The position numbers and the translations under genes are program-made. The notes beneath the pieces were generated by a model that saw nothing but the letters and a program-made list of their open reading frames with translations, did not search any database and was not told the origin of the DNA. A stretch of DNA of 64,000 nucleotides from Porphyromonas uenonis DSM 23387 = JCM 13868 (lineage in GTDB: Bacteria; Bacteroidota; Bacteroidia; Bacteroidales; Porphyromonadaceae), in contig NZ_KI535306.1 in NCBI RefSeq assembly GCF_000482365.1, positions 236,713 through 300,712 of the forward strand, written 5' to 3'. The first letter of the stretch is position 1. The number at the start of each line of letters is the position of its first letter. Positions 14,665 to 23,125 of this stretch are shown here, in pieces.

Positions 14665-15768
14665 TCACTTCAGGGACTGGTAGAAAGCCTCCAGAAGCCG
14701 TCCCGCACCCACGAAGGGGGTCATACGATTCTCTAGGACCTCGTGCTCTATCGACTCTTGGAGCTGCTTGACCTGCTCATTGTCGTAGAAGGAGCGACGG
14801 AGCTCCTCATTGACCGTCTCATACATCCACCACTTCTCCTGCCGGCGACGATTGTACTCAAAGTAGCCACTCTCCTTAGTCGTCTGACGATAAGTATCGA
14901 TCATGTCAAAGATCTCCTTGATACCTATCCCCTTCAGTCCGGAGTAGGTCATGACCTTCGGCTCCCAGCCCGACTCGGTAGCGGGAAAGAGCTGTAGCGC
15001 ATTGCGAAAGTGCTGCGCTGCCAGACGAGCCTTGTCGACGTTGTCGCCATCAGCCTTGTTGATGATGATTCCATCGGCCATCTCCATGATACCACGCTTG
15101 ATGCCTTGTAGCTCATCGCCTGTGCCGGCCAGCTGAATCAGGAGGAAGAAGTCGACCATCGAGTGTACTGCCGTCTCACTCTGCCCGACCCCCACCGTCT
15201 CAACGAAGACCGTGTCAAAGCCTGCAGCCTCGCAGAGGATAATGGTCTCACGCGTCTTGCGTGCCACACCACCCAGCGAAGAGCTACTAGCGCTCGGACG
15301 AATGAAAGCATGCTCCTCACGTGAGAGTCGCTCCATACGAGTCTTGTCGCCTAGGATACTTCCCTTCGAGATCTCACTACTAGGGTCTATCGCCAGCACC
15401 GCCAGCTTGTGCCCCTGCTTGATGAGATGCATACCGAAGGCATCTATCGACGTACTCTTGCCTGCGCCAGGCACGCCCGTGATGCCGACACGCATCGACT
15501 GCCCACTGTATGGCAGACAACCCTCTAGGATCTGCTGTGCCTTGAGCTGGTGGTCGTGGCGTGTACTCTCGACGAGCGTCACGGCACGAGCGAGGAAGGT
15601 ACGATTGCCCGCTAAGATCTCCTCTATATAGCGCTCAGCGGGATAGTCCTCACGCTGCACCCGTTGCTGGCGCAGATAAGGATTGACCATAGGCTGGGCG
15701 GAGACACCTTTATTCACCTTGAGACCTTCATAGCGAGGGTCATTCTCAGGATGATCATTTGTGAGCAT
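14665..15768 (-). CDS. meaB: Methylmalonyl-CoA mutase-associated GTPase MeaB
   Basis: This 367-residue G3E-family GTPase has Walker A VGITGVPGAGKSTSIDAFG (about residue 93), VLAIDPSSEISKGSILGDKTRM, FVETVGVGQSE (switch/Walker B) and NKADGDN. MeaB protects and reactivates adenosylcobalamin-dependent methylmalonyl-CoA mutase during propionate/succinate interconversion. The mutase subunits are not in the window. The N-terminal 50 residues match the extended Bacteroidota form (VNKGVSAQPMVNP). A short TTAGAGG repeat lies just before the start. Confidence 0.95.
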   Translation of the reverse strand: MLTNDHPENDPRYEGLKVNKGVSAQPMVNPYLRQQRVQREDYPAERYIEEILAGNRTFLARAVTLVESTRHDHQLKAQQILEGCLPYSGQSMRVGITGVPGAGKSTSIDAFGMHLIKQGHKLAVLAIDPSSEISKGSILGDKTRMERLSREEHAFIRPSASSSSLGGVARKTRETIILCEAAGFDTVFVETVGVGQSETAVHSMVDFFLLIQLAGTGDELQGIKRGIMEMADGIIINKADGDNVDKARLAAQHFRNALQLFPATESGWEPKVMTYSGLKGIGIKEIFDMIDTYRQTTKESGYFEYNRRRQEKWWMYETVNEELRRSFYDNEQVKQLQESIEHEVLENRMTPFVGAGRLLEAFYQSLK

Positions 15769-15774
15769 GGAGGA

Positions 15775-15852
15775 TTTTAGAGGTTAGAGGTTAGAGATTA
15801 GAGGTCAGTAGTAACTTTAGCCAACAGCCAACAGCCAAGGGCTAACGGCCAA
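15775..15852. repeat. Short heptad repeats upstream of meaB
   Basis: Two low-complexity heptad runs sit side by side: TTAGAGGTTAGAGATTAGAGG (abridged; 15777-15803) and AGCCAAC-type units (15818-15852). The first is the same family as 12187-12327 and 41415-41452. They fill the gap between the DUF1573 gene stop and the meaB start. Confidence 0.6.
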
Positions 15853-15855
15853 CAT

Positions 15856-16953
15856 CTACCGCTTAGGAATGACGATCAGGACGTTGCGCAGCGGAGCGTT
15901 CGGATCGTTGACCAGAAGGTCAAAGTTTGCCTTGACAGCTCCACGTGAGCGATCCACGCCCTCCAGCTTGAGCTGATAGCGTATGTCAGCACTGGCACCT
16001 GGGGCAATCGTCTCGGGATGATCCAAGATGGTCAGGAAGGCGGTATTGCTCTCCACGGAGTAGAGCTGCATAGGAGCTTCGCCTTCATTCTTTAGTGCGA
16101 CCGTCCCCTCATAGACCAGTTCTTCTGGAGCTAAGTCAGTCAGACGCTGGTAAGTCTTCAGCTCGGCACGAGGTGCTGCGGCATCCTTGACAAAGTGGGG
16201 TGGCATCACAAGACGTACCATCACACCACCAGAGAGGTCTGGCTCGCCATCCTGCGTGTGCACCGTGATGCCTATCCACCCTTTGTGGATGCCAGGCGTC
16301 ACAGACCCATCACTATGTGCCGTCAGGAAGATCTCCTCAGGCTCGTAAGCCGCTAGCGTAGCTCGGCTTATACTACTAGATAGAAAGTTGGGAACTGTAT
16401 CCAGCGAAACCTCCAGAGGCTGACCCGTCGGATTATTGAGCATCAGACGAATCGTATTCTCCTCGCCTGCAGGCTGTAGTGGAAAGTCCAAAAAGAGGTT
16501 ACTCACCTGCAGTGCTCCGATCTCTTGCTGGTAGAGCGCACTCGCTGGGGTCTGCCTACCGAGTGTAGCCACATTCCCCTTGATCGTCAGCTTGACAGGC
16601 TTATTCGGATCTGCAGAAGTGTAGACACGCGTGTACTTGACGAAAGAGCCAGGACGATTTAGCGGATTGTAGGTAATCTGGATAGGTATCGAATCCCCAG
16701 GAGCTACAGCAGTACGATCATAACTAGGGGTCGTACAGCCACAGTCCGTATTGACGCGCAGGATGACCATCGGCTGATCAGAGACGTTGTGCAAGGTGAA
16801 GCTGTGCGACACAGTGCCCCGCTCCTCAGCAATCGTCCCGAAGTTGTGGATTGCTGAGAGCGAGTCTATCATCTCCCTCCTTTGCTGAGCTCGCACTACA
16901 CCTAGCGTAGTAGCGAGGCAGAGCAGGAGAGCTACTATTCTTCTTGTAGCCAT
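15856..16953 (-). CDS. DUF1573-domain secreted protein (long)
   Basis: This 365-residue protein has a signal peptide (to about ARTTLGVVRA/Q). A DUF1573 Ig-like domain follows: HNFGTIAEERGTVSHSFTLHNVSDQPMVI, then NTDCGCTTPSYDRTAVAPGDSIPIQITYNPLNRPG with the conserved CGC. A diverged second half of similar beta fold ends in a repeated SVESNTAFLTILDHPETIAPG segment. DUF1573 proteins are periplasmic or surface proteins of unknown function, abundant in Bacteroidota. It lies 120 bp downstream of a short DUF1573 gene. Confidence 0.85.
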   Translation of the reverse strand: MATRRIVALLLCLATTLGVVRAQQRREMIDSLSAIHNFGTIAEERGTVSHSFTLHNVSDQPMVILRVNTDCGCTTPSYDRTAVAPGDSIPIQITYNPLNRPGSFVKYTRVYTSADPNKPVKLTIKGNVATLGRQTPASALYQQEIGALQVSNLFLDFPLQPAGEENTIRLMLNNPTGQPLEVSLDTVPNFLSSSISRATLAAYEPEEIFLTAHSDGSVTPGIHKGWIGITVHTQDGEPDLSGGVMVRLVMPPHFVKDAAAPRAELKTYQRLTDLAPEELVYEGTVALKNEGEAPMQLYSVESNTAFLTILDHPETIAPGASADIRYQLKLEGVDRSRGAVKANFDLLVNDPNAPLRNVLIVIPKR

Positions 16954-17073
16954 ACACTATCTATCTTAGTTCGCTTGAGACACGCCCTTCCACCCCACGG
17001 CCTTCGTCATGAAGGCTCTGGGGCGTGTAGCGTCGCATCAAGTGACTGTAGACTTATCTCTCGCGAGTAAGGG

Positions 17074-17472
17074 CTACTCGACAATACCCTTGATGCGTAG
17101 GATGTAGCTACCATCCTTGCCATTGCTATAGACCGAGATAGTTTTGACGAACTGTCCAGGACGTCCAGCAGGATTGTAGGTTACCTTGATTGTCGTGCTC
17201 TTACCTGGAGCTATAGGAGCTGTCTCAAACTCAGGCTTCGTGCAGCCACAAGAGGCTACGACACGTGTGAGCACGAGGGGTGCTGTGCCTGTGTTCTTGA
17301 TCGTGAAGGTGTGACTTACGGGGCCATCGACCTCCTTGATCGTACCAAAGTCAAACTCAGTCTCCGTAGCAGTAATCTGAGCGCCAGACTGCTTGCCAGT
17401 TTGCTTGTTCTGAGCTCCAGCTAGTGTAGCACAGAGGAGGAGGATTGTTGTAAGGATTGCAATGCGTTTCAT
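17074..17472 (-). CDS. DUF1573-domain secreted protein (short)
   Basis: This 132-residue protein has a signal peptide (MKRIAILTTILLLCATLAGAQ) and one complete DUF1573 domain: FDFGTIKEVDGPVSHTFTIKNTGTAPLVL, VVASCGCTKPEFETAPIAPGKS and YNPAGRPGQFVKTISVYSNG. It matches the first domain of the neighbouring 365-residue protein, indicating duplication. Function is unknown. A promoter-like TATATTTG lies about 160 bp upstream, giving a long leader. Confidence 0.88.
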   Translation of the reverse strand: MKRIAILTTILLLCATLAGAQNKQTGKQSGAQITATETEFDFGTIKEVDGPVSHTFTIKNTGTAPLVLTRVVASCGCTKPEFETAPIAPGKSTTIKVTYNPAGRPGQFVKTISVYSNGKDGSYILRIKGIVE

Positions 17473-17631
17473 AAACTTTGTAGTCTTAAGATTTATACTC
17501 TATATCATCGGCGCGACTATAGCACTCTGACCAAGCTAGCAAGCCTCTCAGCGCTTATAGCCTCACCCGGCAGGTCGTCCAAACGTATGCCACACTCGCG
17601 ACAGAACGGAGTGAACACAACCTACGCTCTG

Positions 17632-17639
17632 CAAATATA
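17632..17639 (-). promoter_or_regulatory. Predicted -7 element for the DUF1573 genes
   Basis: TATATTTG on the minus strand fits TAnnTTTG. The implied 5' leader is about 155 nt before the ATG at 17472. Confidence 0.5.
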
Positions 17640-17670
17640 CTACTTTCTGATGATACGGGTGATCACCTCC

Positions 17671-18000
17671 TAGGGCTAACGCATTACAATCAGCCGTCTA
17701 GGAGCGGCGCATGAGGATAACTAGGGATACACGGTCCGAGCATCACTACTCAGTAGCTACGGATTCCCTCTGATTACGCCTTCCTCCCGAAGGATTGAAT
17801 TCCTACCTAGGAATTTGCCAAATAGCTACCTAGGAATTCCTCCAATAGCTACCTAGGAAATAAAAAATTCTTCGGAGGAATCAAATGAAACTTCGGAGGA
17901 ATCAAAAAATAAGTCCGAAGAATTTGCCATTTCCTAGGTAGGAAATCAGAAATATCCACGGAGGAATTTGGGCAATTCCTAGGTAGATATTGGTTTGTAC
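17671..18000. mobile_element. MITE-like element, decayed copy 2
   Basis: The left end TAGGGCTAACGCATTACAA (17671-17689) differs from the 19-bp terminal repeat of copies 1 and 3 at three positions. The interior keeps the same order of motifs (TACCTAGGAATT units, then CTTCGGAGGAATC units, then AATTCCTAGGTAG). No right terminal repeat is recognisable near the expected position (about 18010-18027). It is an old, eroded insertion in the gap between the DUF1573 and OmpA genes. Confidence 0.8.
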
Positions 18001-18080
18001 TCATAGACAGTCCATTGACCTATCCGATGACCTAGTCTCTAGATCAACTGGTGTAGTGAGCTTGGACAGGGTATAACGAA

Positions 18081-18118
18081 AGAGAGGTGGCAACCTTGTG
18101 TCGGTCACCACCTCTCTC
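18081..18118 (-). terminator. Terminator after the second ompA-like gene
   Basis: The perfect stem GAGAGGTGG / CCACCTCTC, with additional pairing, is followed on the leftward transcript by TTTCGTT. It lies 80 bp past the stop at 18199. Confidence 0.8.
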
Positions 18119-18198
18119 ATTTGTTACTTGCTCGTCTGACTAGCGCTTATATAGGATGTGTCCTGTCTAGCCTTATGACGGTAAGTTATAGCTGTCTC

Positions 18199-19362
18199 TT
18201 ACTTGATATCGATGATAGCAACGCGGTTCCACTCGTTTGTAGCGAATGGCTGTACTGTATCACCCTTGAAGTCGATGACGATGTTGTCTGCGCTGACACC
18301 ATAGTTGTCTATGAGAGCCTTCTTGACAGCCTCGGCACGACGCTGAGAGAGAGTCATGTTGATGTTAGCATTACCAGTCTGCTCGTCAGCATAGCCTACG
18401 ATGTAGATCTTACCACCGTTTGCCTTTGCAGACTCAGCGGAGTTGTACACGTTGATCATCTGGTTCTTGTCGATCTTAGCGCTACCGATACGGAAGGCTA
18501 CGACATTCTCGATGACGCTCTTAGCAACAGGAGCAGCCTCTGGGCACTCAGGGCAAGATACAGGACGCTTGCTGAGCTCAGCATTCTGAGCACGGAGTGA
18601 GCTGATCTGACCGTTGAGGTCGTTGACGAGGTCATAATCCATAGGAGTAACAGGCTGGAAGGCTACACGACCGAGCTTGAAGGTTAGGCCAGCAGATACA
18701 AGAGCCGTAACGTCTGCAGGCTCATGTACTGTATGAGTACCCTGGAAGTCATTCTTAGATACCATCATCTGTCCCTCAAGGTTGAGGTCGACGCGCTTAC
18801 CTAGACGGAACTTGAGAGCTAGACCACCATTGAGGAGGCCGCTGATTGTGTTCTCAGCACCAAGCTTGTCACCACTCTTATCGTCAGCTGAGTAGAACTT
18901 CATATGACCACCTAGACCAACGAAGGGGACGAGGTGGAAGACGCGGTTCTCTCTGTATGGAGCGAAGTAGTTGACCAGGTCAAACATAAACTCTAGTGAA
19001 GCAGCACCGAAGACGTTCTGATAGCGAGTGAGCTCGGTAGCTCCAGGGAGCTTGTCAAAGCTATATACGTTCCATGCGTAGCCACGTAGACGAGTAGCAA
19101 AGTAAGGAGAGTGCCAACGTCCGAACGAAAGGCTGGCAATGGGAGATATGCGGTCTACAAACTCAGCCTCCCTATTAACCTTATTGCCAAAAGGTAGCAT
19201 AGCTGCACCTCCGTGTAGCTCGATGAACCAATGAGCTGCAGGATCTTGCTCAAACTCCGTCATGTATGCGGGGCGGTTGTCGACCTGTGAAGCCTCCTGA
19301 GCCTGAGCCACGAATGCTGTTAGGGCAACAACGAGTGATAGCATAAATACTTTTGCTTTCAT
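18199..19362 (-). CDS. OmpA-family outer-membrane protein (second of pair)
   Basis: This 387-residue protein has a signal peptide (MKAKVFMLSLVVALTAFVAQAQ), an 8-strand N-terminal barrel (about 30-230), and a linker with SKRPVSCPECPE. The C-terminal OmpA peptidoglycan-binding domain is VAFRIGSAKIDKNQMINVY, then YADEQTGNANINMTLSQRRAEAVKKAL and NRVAIIDIK. This is the layout of the P. gingivalis Pgm6/Pgm7 (Omp40/41) pair, which form heterotrimers that anchor the outer membrane to the wall. It lies 51 bp downstream of its paralogue; the linker DNA is almost identical in both. Confidence 0.93.
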   Translation of the reverse strand: MKAKVFMLSLVVALTAFVAQAQEASQVDNRPAYMTEFEQDPAAHWFIELHGGAAMLPFGNKVNREAEFVDRISPIASLSFGRWHSPYFATRLRGYAWNVYSFDKLPGATELTRYQNVFGAASLEFMFDLVNYFAPYRENRVFHLVPFVGLGGHMKFYSADDKSGDKLGAENTISGLLNGGLALKFRLGKRVDLNLEGQMMVSKNDFQGTHTVHEPADVTALVSAGLTFKLGRVAFQPVTPMDYDLVNDLNGQISSLRAQNAELSKRPVSCPECPEAAPVAKSVIENVVAFRIGSAKIDKNQMINVYNSAESAKANGGKIYIVGYADEQTGNANINMTLSQRRAEAVKKALIDNYGVSADNIVIDFKGDTVQPFATNEWNRVAIIDIK

Positions 19363-19413
19363 ATTTCTAGTGTGTTTAATTCGTAGATTGATGATTTGAG
19401 TGAGCTATACGAC

Positions 19414-20577
19414 TTACTTAGAGCGTATGATAACAACACGGTTCCAAGCCTTCGTATCAAACAGCTTGTCTGTAGCACCCTCCCACTGAGTGGTGATCAT
19501 ATCAGCTGATACGCCGAAGTCATTGATGAGGGCATTTGCGACAGCCTTAGCACGACGCTCAGATAGACCCAAGTTGTAATTGGCATCACCCGTTGTGTCG
19601 GTGTAGCCGATAACTAGGATAGGCGTGTTGTGAGCCTTGACATACTCGCTAACGTTGTAGAGCGTGATCATCTGGTTCTTGTCGATGCGAGAGCTATCGA
19701 ACTTGAAGAGGATCGTCTTGTCAGACATAACCTCTGTCGTAGTAGTCTGTGCGGTTAGCTCAGGGCACTCAGGGCAAGAGACAGGACGCTTGCTGAGCTC
19801 AGCATTCTCTGCACGGAGTGAGCTGATCTGGCTGTTGAGATCGTTGATTAGGTTGTAGTCCATCGGGACAACCTCAGTCCACTCGACACCACCCATGCGG
19901 AAGTTAAGACCTCCTGTGAGGGCTCCGTAGAGACCGTTGTAGGCATTAGGATTCCAAGCAGTAGACTTGGGGCAGTGGCTGTAGTTAAAGTTGAAGTTGT
20001 TGTAGATAGCCTTACCCTCGATGACGAGATCAGCACGACGACCTAGACGGAACTGGAGCTGTAGACCAGCGTCGATAGCTGCTGTGTGATGCAGATCCTC
20101 AAAAGCCTTGTTGAACTTCATGTTGTAGCCCACACCTGCAAATGGGATGATGTGGAAGACACGCTTAGCATTGTAGCGGCTGAAGTGATTGACCATGTCA
20201 AACATGAAGTCGTAGTGAGCACCTACGAAGCTCGTCTCGTAGTTCATCACATCGTTCCCTACCTTATAGTAGGTGTGAGCCTGAGCGCCAACTAGATTGA
20301 GGCGTGTAGCAAAAGAAGGCGTGTGATACTTGCCCAGAGAGAGCGAGTAAGACATCTGGAGGCGATCACCGAAAGGCTTCTCCTCATTGCCTTCTAGGAA
20401 CTGAGCTCCCACACCACCCTGTAGCGTAAGGAACCAATGATCTGCTGCTGTGCCACGCTCAAAGGTTGTCTTGTAGACAGGCTTTGTGCCAGCTTGAGGT
20501 GCTGCAGTCTCCTGAGCACTCAGCGTTAGAGTAGTAACTCCCAACAAGAGGGAGATCAGAAAGAACTTTACTTTCAT
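19414..20577 (-). CDS. OmpA-family outer-membrane protein (first of pair)
   Basis: This 387-residue protein has the same design as its neighbour: signal peptide (MKVKFFLISLLLGVTTLTLSAQ), barrel with WFLTLQGGVGAQFLEGNEEKPFGDR, linker SKRPVSCPECPE, and OmpA domain (ILFKFDSSRIDKNQMITLY, YTDTTGDANYNLGLSERRAKAVANAL, NRVVIIRSK). Exact equality of length and linker suggests tandem duplication, then divergence of the barrel loops. It is likely an abundant structural porin-like protein. The promoter lies about 105 bp upstream. Confidence 0.93.
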   Translation of the reverse strand: MKVKFFLISLLLGVTTLTLSAQETAAPQAGTKPVYKTTFERGTAADHWFLTLQGGVGAQFLEGNEEKPFGDRLQMSYSLSLGKYHTPSFATRLNLVGAQAHTYYKVGNDVMNYETSFVGAHYDFMFDMVNHFSRYNAKRVFHIIPFAGVGYNMKFNKAFEDLHHTAAIDAGLQLQFRLGRRADLVIEGKAIYNNFNFNYSHCPKSTAWNPNAYNGLYGALTGGLNFRMGGVEWTEVVPMDYNLINDLNSQISSLRAENAELSKRPVSCPECPELTAQTTTTEVMSDKTILFKFDSSRIDKNQMITLYNVSEYVKAHNTPILVIGYTDTTGDANYNLGLSERRAKAVANALINDFGVSADMITTQWEGATDKLFDTKAWNRVVIIRSK

Positions 20578-20681
20578 AATTATACTTTAGTCTTGTTACT
20601 GGTTTGTTTCTGATTAGTTTAGTGCGTCTTAGCGTGCTCTTCGCGCTCGAAGATTGGCATTCCAAAACACGTAGTACACTG

Positions 20682-20689
20682 CAAAAGTA
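20682..20689 (-). promoter_or_regulatory. Predicted -7 element for the ompA pair
   Basis: TACTTTTG on the minus strand fits the TAnnTTTG element. A TTTG-type -33 candidate lies near 20711. The leader to the ATG at 20577 is about 100 nt. The rest of the 20578-20942 gap shows no gene. Confidence 0.55.
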
Positions 20690-20942
20690 GTATTATTTAT
20701 TGACTTAACCAAATGAGATGCAAGATTGAGAAGGAATTTGACCTACAAAGTGCTCCATACTGAAGCTAATTACACCGTTCGTAGCCCCTCCAGACGGCTA
20801 TAGTACAGCCTTTCACAGCCCTCACTACACTACTATAATAGGAGTGCTCTTCAATCCTGATGAATCTACGCTCCACATATGCCACTCCGTCCTAATCCCC
20901 AAAAGCTGTACCTTTGTGCCGCGAAGCTGTAGTACGACCCAT

Positions 20943-21725
20943 ATGTCTCCTACGTACATCCTCATAGATCAGGGTAATAGTCGCCTGAAGATCGCTCTAG
21001 CGACAGACGAACAGCTCTACCCGACACGACTCTACCCCGAGCCTCCCACCAGCGACCAACTACTGGAGCTGATGCACTCGTACCAGTTGCCTACACAGCC
21101 CCTCTACGCTATCTACAGCTCCGTGGGAGAGCGAGAGGCACCTTGGCTGGAATCGATCCAAAGCGTCTGCCAACTCTTTGTCACACTCGACGCTGAGACT
21201 CCACTACCTCTAGCAGAGGTACAGTATGACAGGCAGTGTCTGGGGGTGGATCGCGTAGCTAGCGTCGTCGCTGTAGCACAGCTCACGACGGAGCCTTCGC
21301 TAGTCATCGACATTGGCACTGCCATCACCTACGATCTGCTCCTGCCCGAGAAGCGCTATATGGGGGGCAACATATCCCCAGGTCCTGAGCTACGTCTACA
21401 AGCACTGCATGACTACACGGCTCGGCTACCTCGTGTGCCGTGGTCTGACATCCAGTCACACGCTGATTTATGGCACCAAGAGCTAGGCGGGCAGACTGAT
21501 CAAGCGATATGGTTGGGGGTGGCACGAAGCATCGTTCACGAGATAGACGCCTATATAGAGGGTCTACGCAAGCGCTACCCTAGCTTAGCGGTCTGGATCA
21601 CGGGTGGATATGCAGTGGATTTTGTCAAGTGGCTAAAATATCCGACCTTTGTGGAGACAAACTTAGTCGAGCGGGGGCTACGTGACATCCTTCAGTATCA
21701 AGTAGCACGCTCGCACGACAGTTGA
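20943..21725 (+). CDS. coaX: Type III pantothenate kinase CoaX
   Basis: 260 residues from the ATG at 20943; the in-frame start at 20844 adds a Cys/His-rich stretch without homology and is rejected. The ASKHA-fold motifs are YILIDQGNSRLKIAL (DxGN, phosphate 1), CLGVDRVASVVA (GxDR), LVIDIGTAITYDLL and YMGGNISPGPELRLQAL. It phosphorylates pantothenate in the first step of coenzyme A synthesis. It leads a plus-strand series running through the outer-membrane and TPR genes to the PPIase gene. Confidence 0.93.
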   Translation: MSPTYILIDQGNSRLKIALATDEQLYPTRLYPEPPTSDQLLELMHSYQLPTQPLYAIYSSVGEREAPWLESIQSVCQLFVTLDAETPLPLAEVQYDRQCLGVDRVASVVAVAQLTTEPSLVIDIGTAITYDLLLPEKRYMGGNISPGPELRLQALHDYTARLPRVPWSDIQSHADLWHQELGGQTDQAIWLGVARSIVHEIDAYIEGLRKRYPSLAVWITGGYAVDFVKWLKYPTFVETNLVERGLRDILQYQVARSHDS

Positions 21726-21781
21726 TCTATCCGTGACTTGCGACGGTCACAGCTACCACTCCTTATTATAATACAGCATAT

Positions 21782-23089
21782 ATGTCTCGACACATAGCAC
21801 GCATCACTACCATAGTAACGCTCCTAGCGGCTGCCTTCCTAATTCCGAGTACAGTCTCTGCTCAGAGCAACGTTACGGAGTCACCCTACAGTCGCTTCGG
21901 CTTGGGCAGACTAGATAAGCAGACACCTCATGCCCTCAGAGGAATGGGTGGACTGACTACCGCTATACGAGACAACATGATCATCAACCCTGCCAACCCC
22001 GCTTCCTACACGGCGGTGGACTCGATGACGTTTCTCTTTGACTTCGGACTCTCTATGGGCATGAATATGCTCACCGAAGCGGGAAAGCGGGATGCACGTA
22101 TGGTGGGCAACTTTGACTATGCTACGGCTCTGATACCGCTCGGCAAGCACTTTGCAGCCAGTGCTGGACTACTCCCCTACTCGACTGTCGGCTATCGCTA
22201 TGGCACACGCGTACCTGTACCTGGAGTCCAGGATCACTACGCTGCGCACGCTTACAAGGGACAGGGCAACCTGCAGGAGGTCTATCTAGGCTTCGCATGG
22301 AAGATCCTCCCCTACTGGTCACTCGGTGTCAACGCTTCCTACCTCTTTGGCAATCTACAGCATGAGCGTCGCATCACATACGATATTAAGGAGAGTCTGA
22401 ATCCGACTTTCCTCGACCACCTTCGTATTCGCTCGGTGGGTGTACGCATCGGGTCGCAGGGCATCATACCGCTCTCAGCTGATGGGCACAAGATTAACAT
22501 AGGCTTCACTTACGAGCCCCAGCTTCCTATGTGGAGCAGACAGCTCTCTCTCCAGACGGAGACCGTGTCTGGCAAGGGGGCTCAAGTCATCCATGCCGAC
22601 ACGATCACGAGCAAGTCACTCTTTGCCCGTCCACACGTCTTCAGCGCAGGTCTAGCGTATCAAATAGAGAATAAACTTATCGCCGGGGCGGATGTCAAAT
22701 ATAGCAGATGGGGCAAGGCTCTTGCCACGAACCAATCACTAGACTACCAGGGGGTAGATCAGTGGCAAGTGGCACTAGGTATGTCGTGGATACCTAACGA
22801 GCGCTCCTCACGCTACGGGCAGCGCATAGCCTATCGCGCTGGACTACAAGGTGAGAACGCTTACTTACGTATCCCCAACAGCTTAGGAGGGCACAACTCC
22901 TACTACCAGATAGGAGCTAATCTGGGACTCGGACTACCACTCGTGGATAGACGCTCACATGTGGACGTAACGCTCGGATACTCCTACCTGCTCCCCTCTA
23001 GCCGTACAGGACTAGCGGAGCATTACTTGACACTGGGTGTGGCGCTACGCTTCAACGAGTCGTGGTTCAACCCAATCAAACTGGATTAA
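21782..23089 (+). CDS. Outer-membrane beta-barrel protein (FadL-like)
   Basis: This 435-residue protein has a signal peptide (about 1-27, ending VSAQ). NVTESPYSRFGLGRLDKQTPHALRGMGGLTTAI follows, then a long series of amphipathic strands ending in YLTLGVALRFNESWF. The opening SPYSRFGLG and GMGG motifs are common in Bacteroidota FadL/OMPP1-like channels for hydrophobic compounds; the substrate is unknown. It lies 56 bp after coaX and 36 bp before the TPR gene, a conserved order from coaX toward lptC. Confidence 0.75.
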   Translation: MSRHIARITTIVTLLAAAFLIPSTVSAQSNVTESPYSRFGLGRLDKQTPHALRGMGGLTTAIRDNMIINPANPASYTAVDSMTFLFDFGLSMGMNMLTEAGKRDARMVGNFDYATALIPLGKHFAASAGLLPYSTVGYRYGTRVPVPGVQDHYAAHAYKGQGNLQEVYLGFAWKILPYWSLGVNASYLFGNLQHERRITYDIKESLNPTFLDHLRIRSVGVRIGSQGIIPLSADGHKINIGFTYEPQLPMWSRQLSLQTETVSGKGAQVIHADTITSKSLFARPHVFSAGLAYQIENKLIAGADVKYSRWGKALATNQSLDYQGVDQWQVALGMSWIPNERSSRYGQRIAYRAGLQGENAYLRIPNSLGGHNSYYQIGANLGLGLPLVDRRSHVDVTLGYSYLLPSSRTGLAEHYLTLGVALRFNESWFNPIKLD

Positions 23090-23125
23090 AACCTTTTATA
23101 TAAGCACTAAGCCATACAGACAACT

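Larger units (their letters stand above)
17473..18198. other. Intergenic region with MITE copy and terminator
   Basis: This 726-bp gap holds the DUF1573 leader and promoter (17473-17640), the decayed MITE (17671-18000) and a terminator for the OmpA gene (18081-18118). No gene was found. Confidence 0.7.

Noticed and set aside
20844..20942. Upstream start for coaX
   Set aside because: The 33 added residues are unlike pantothenate kinases, whose first strand starts at the ATG at 20943.
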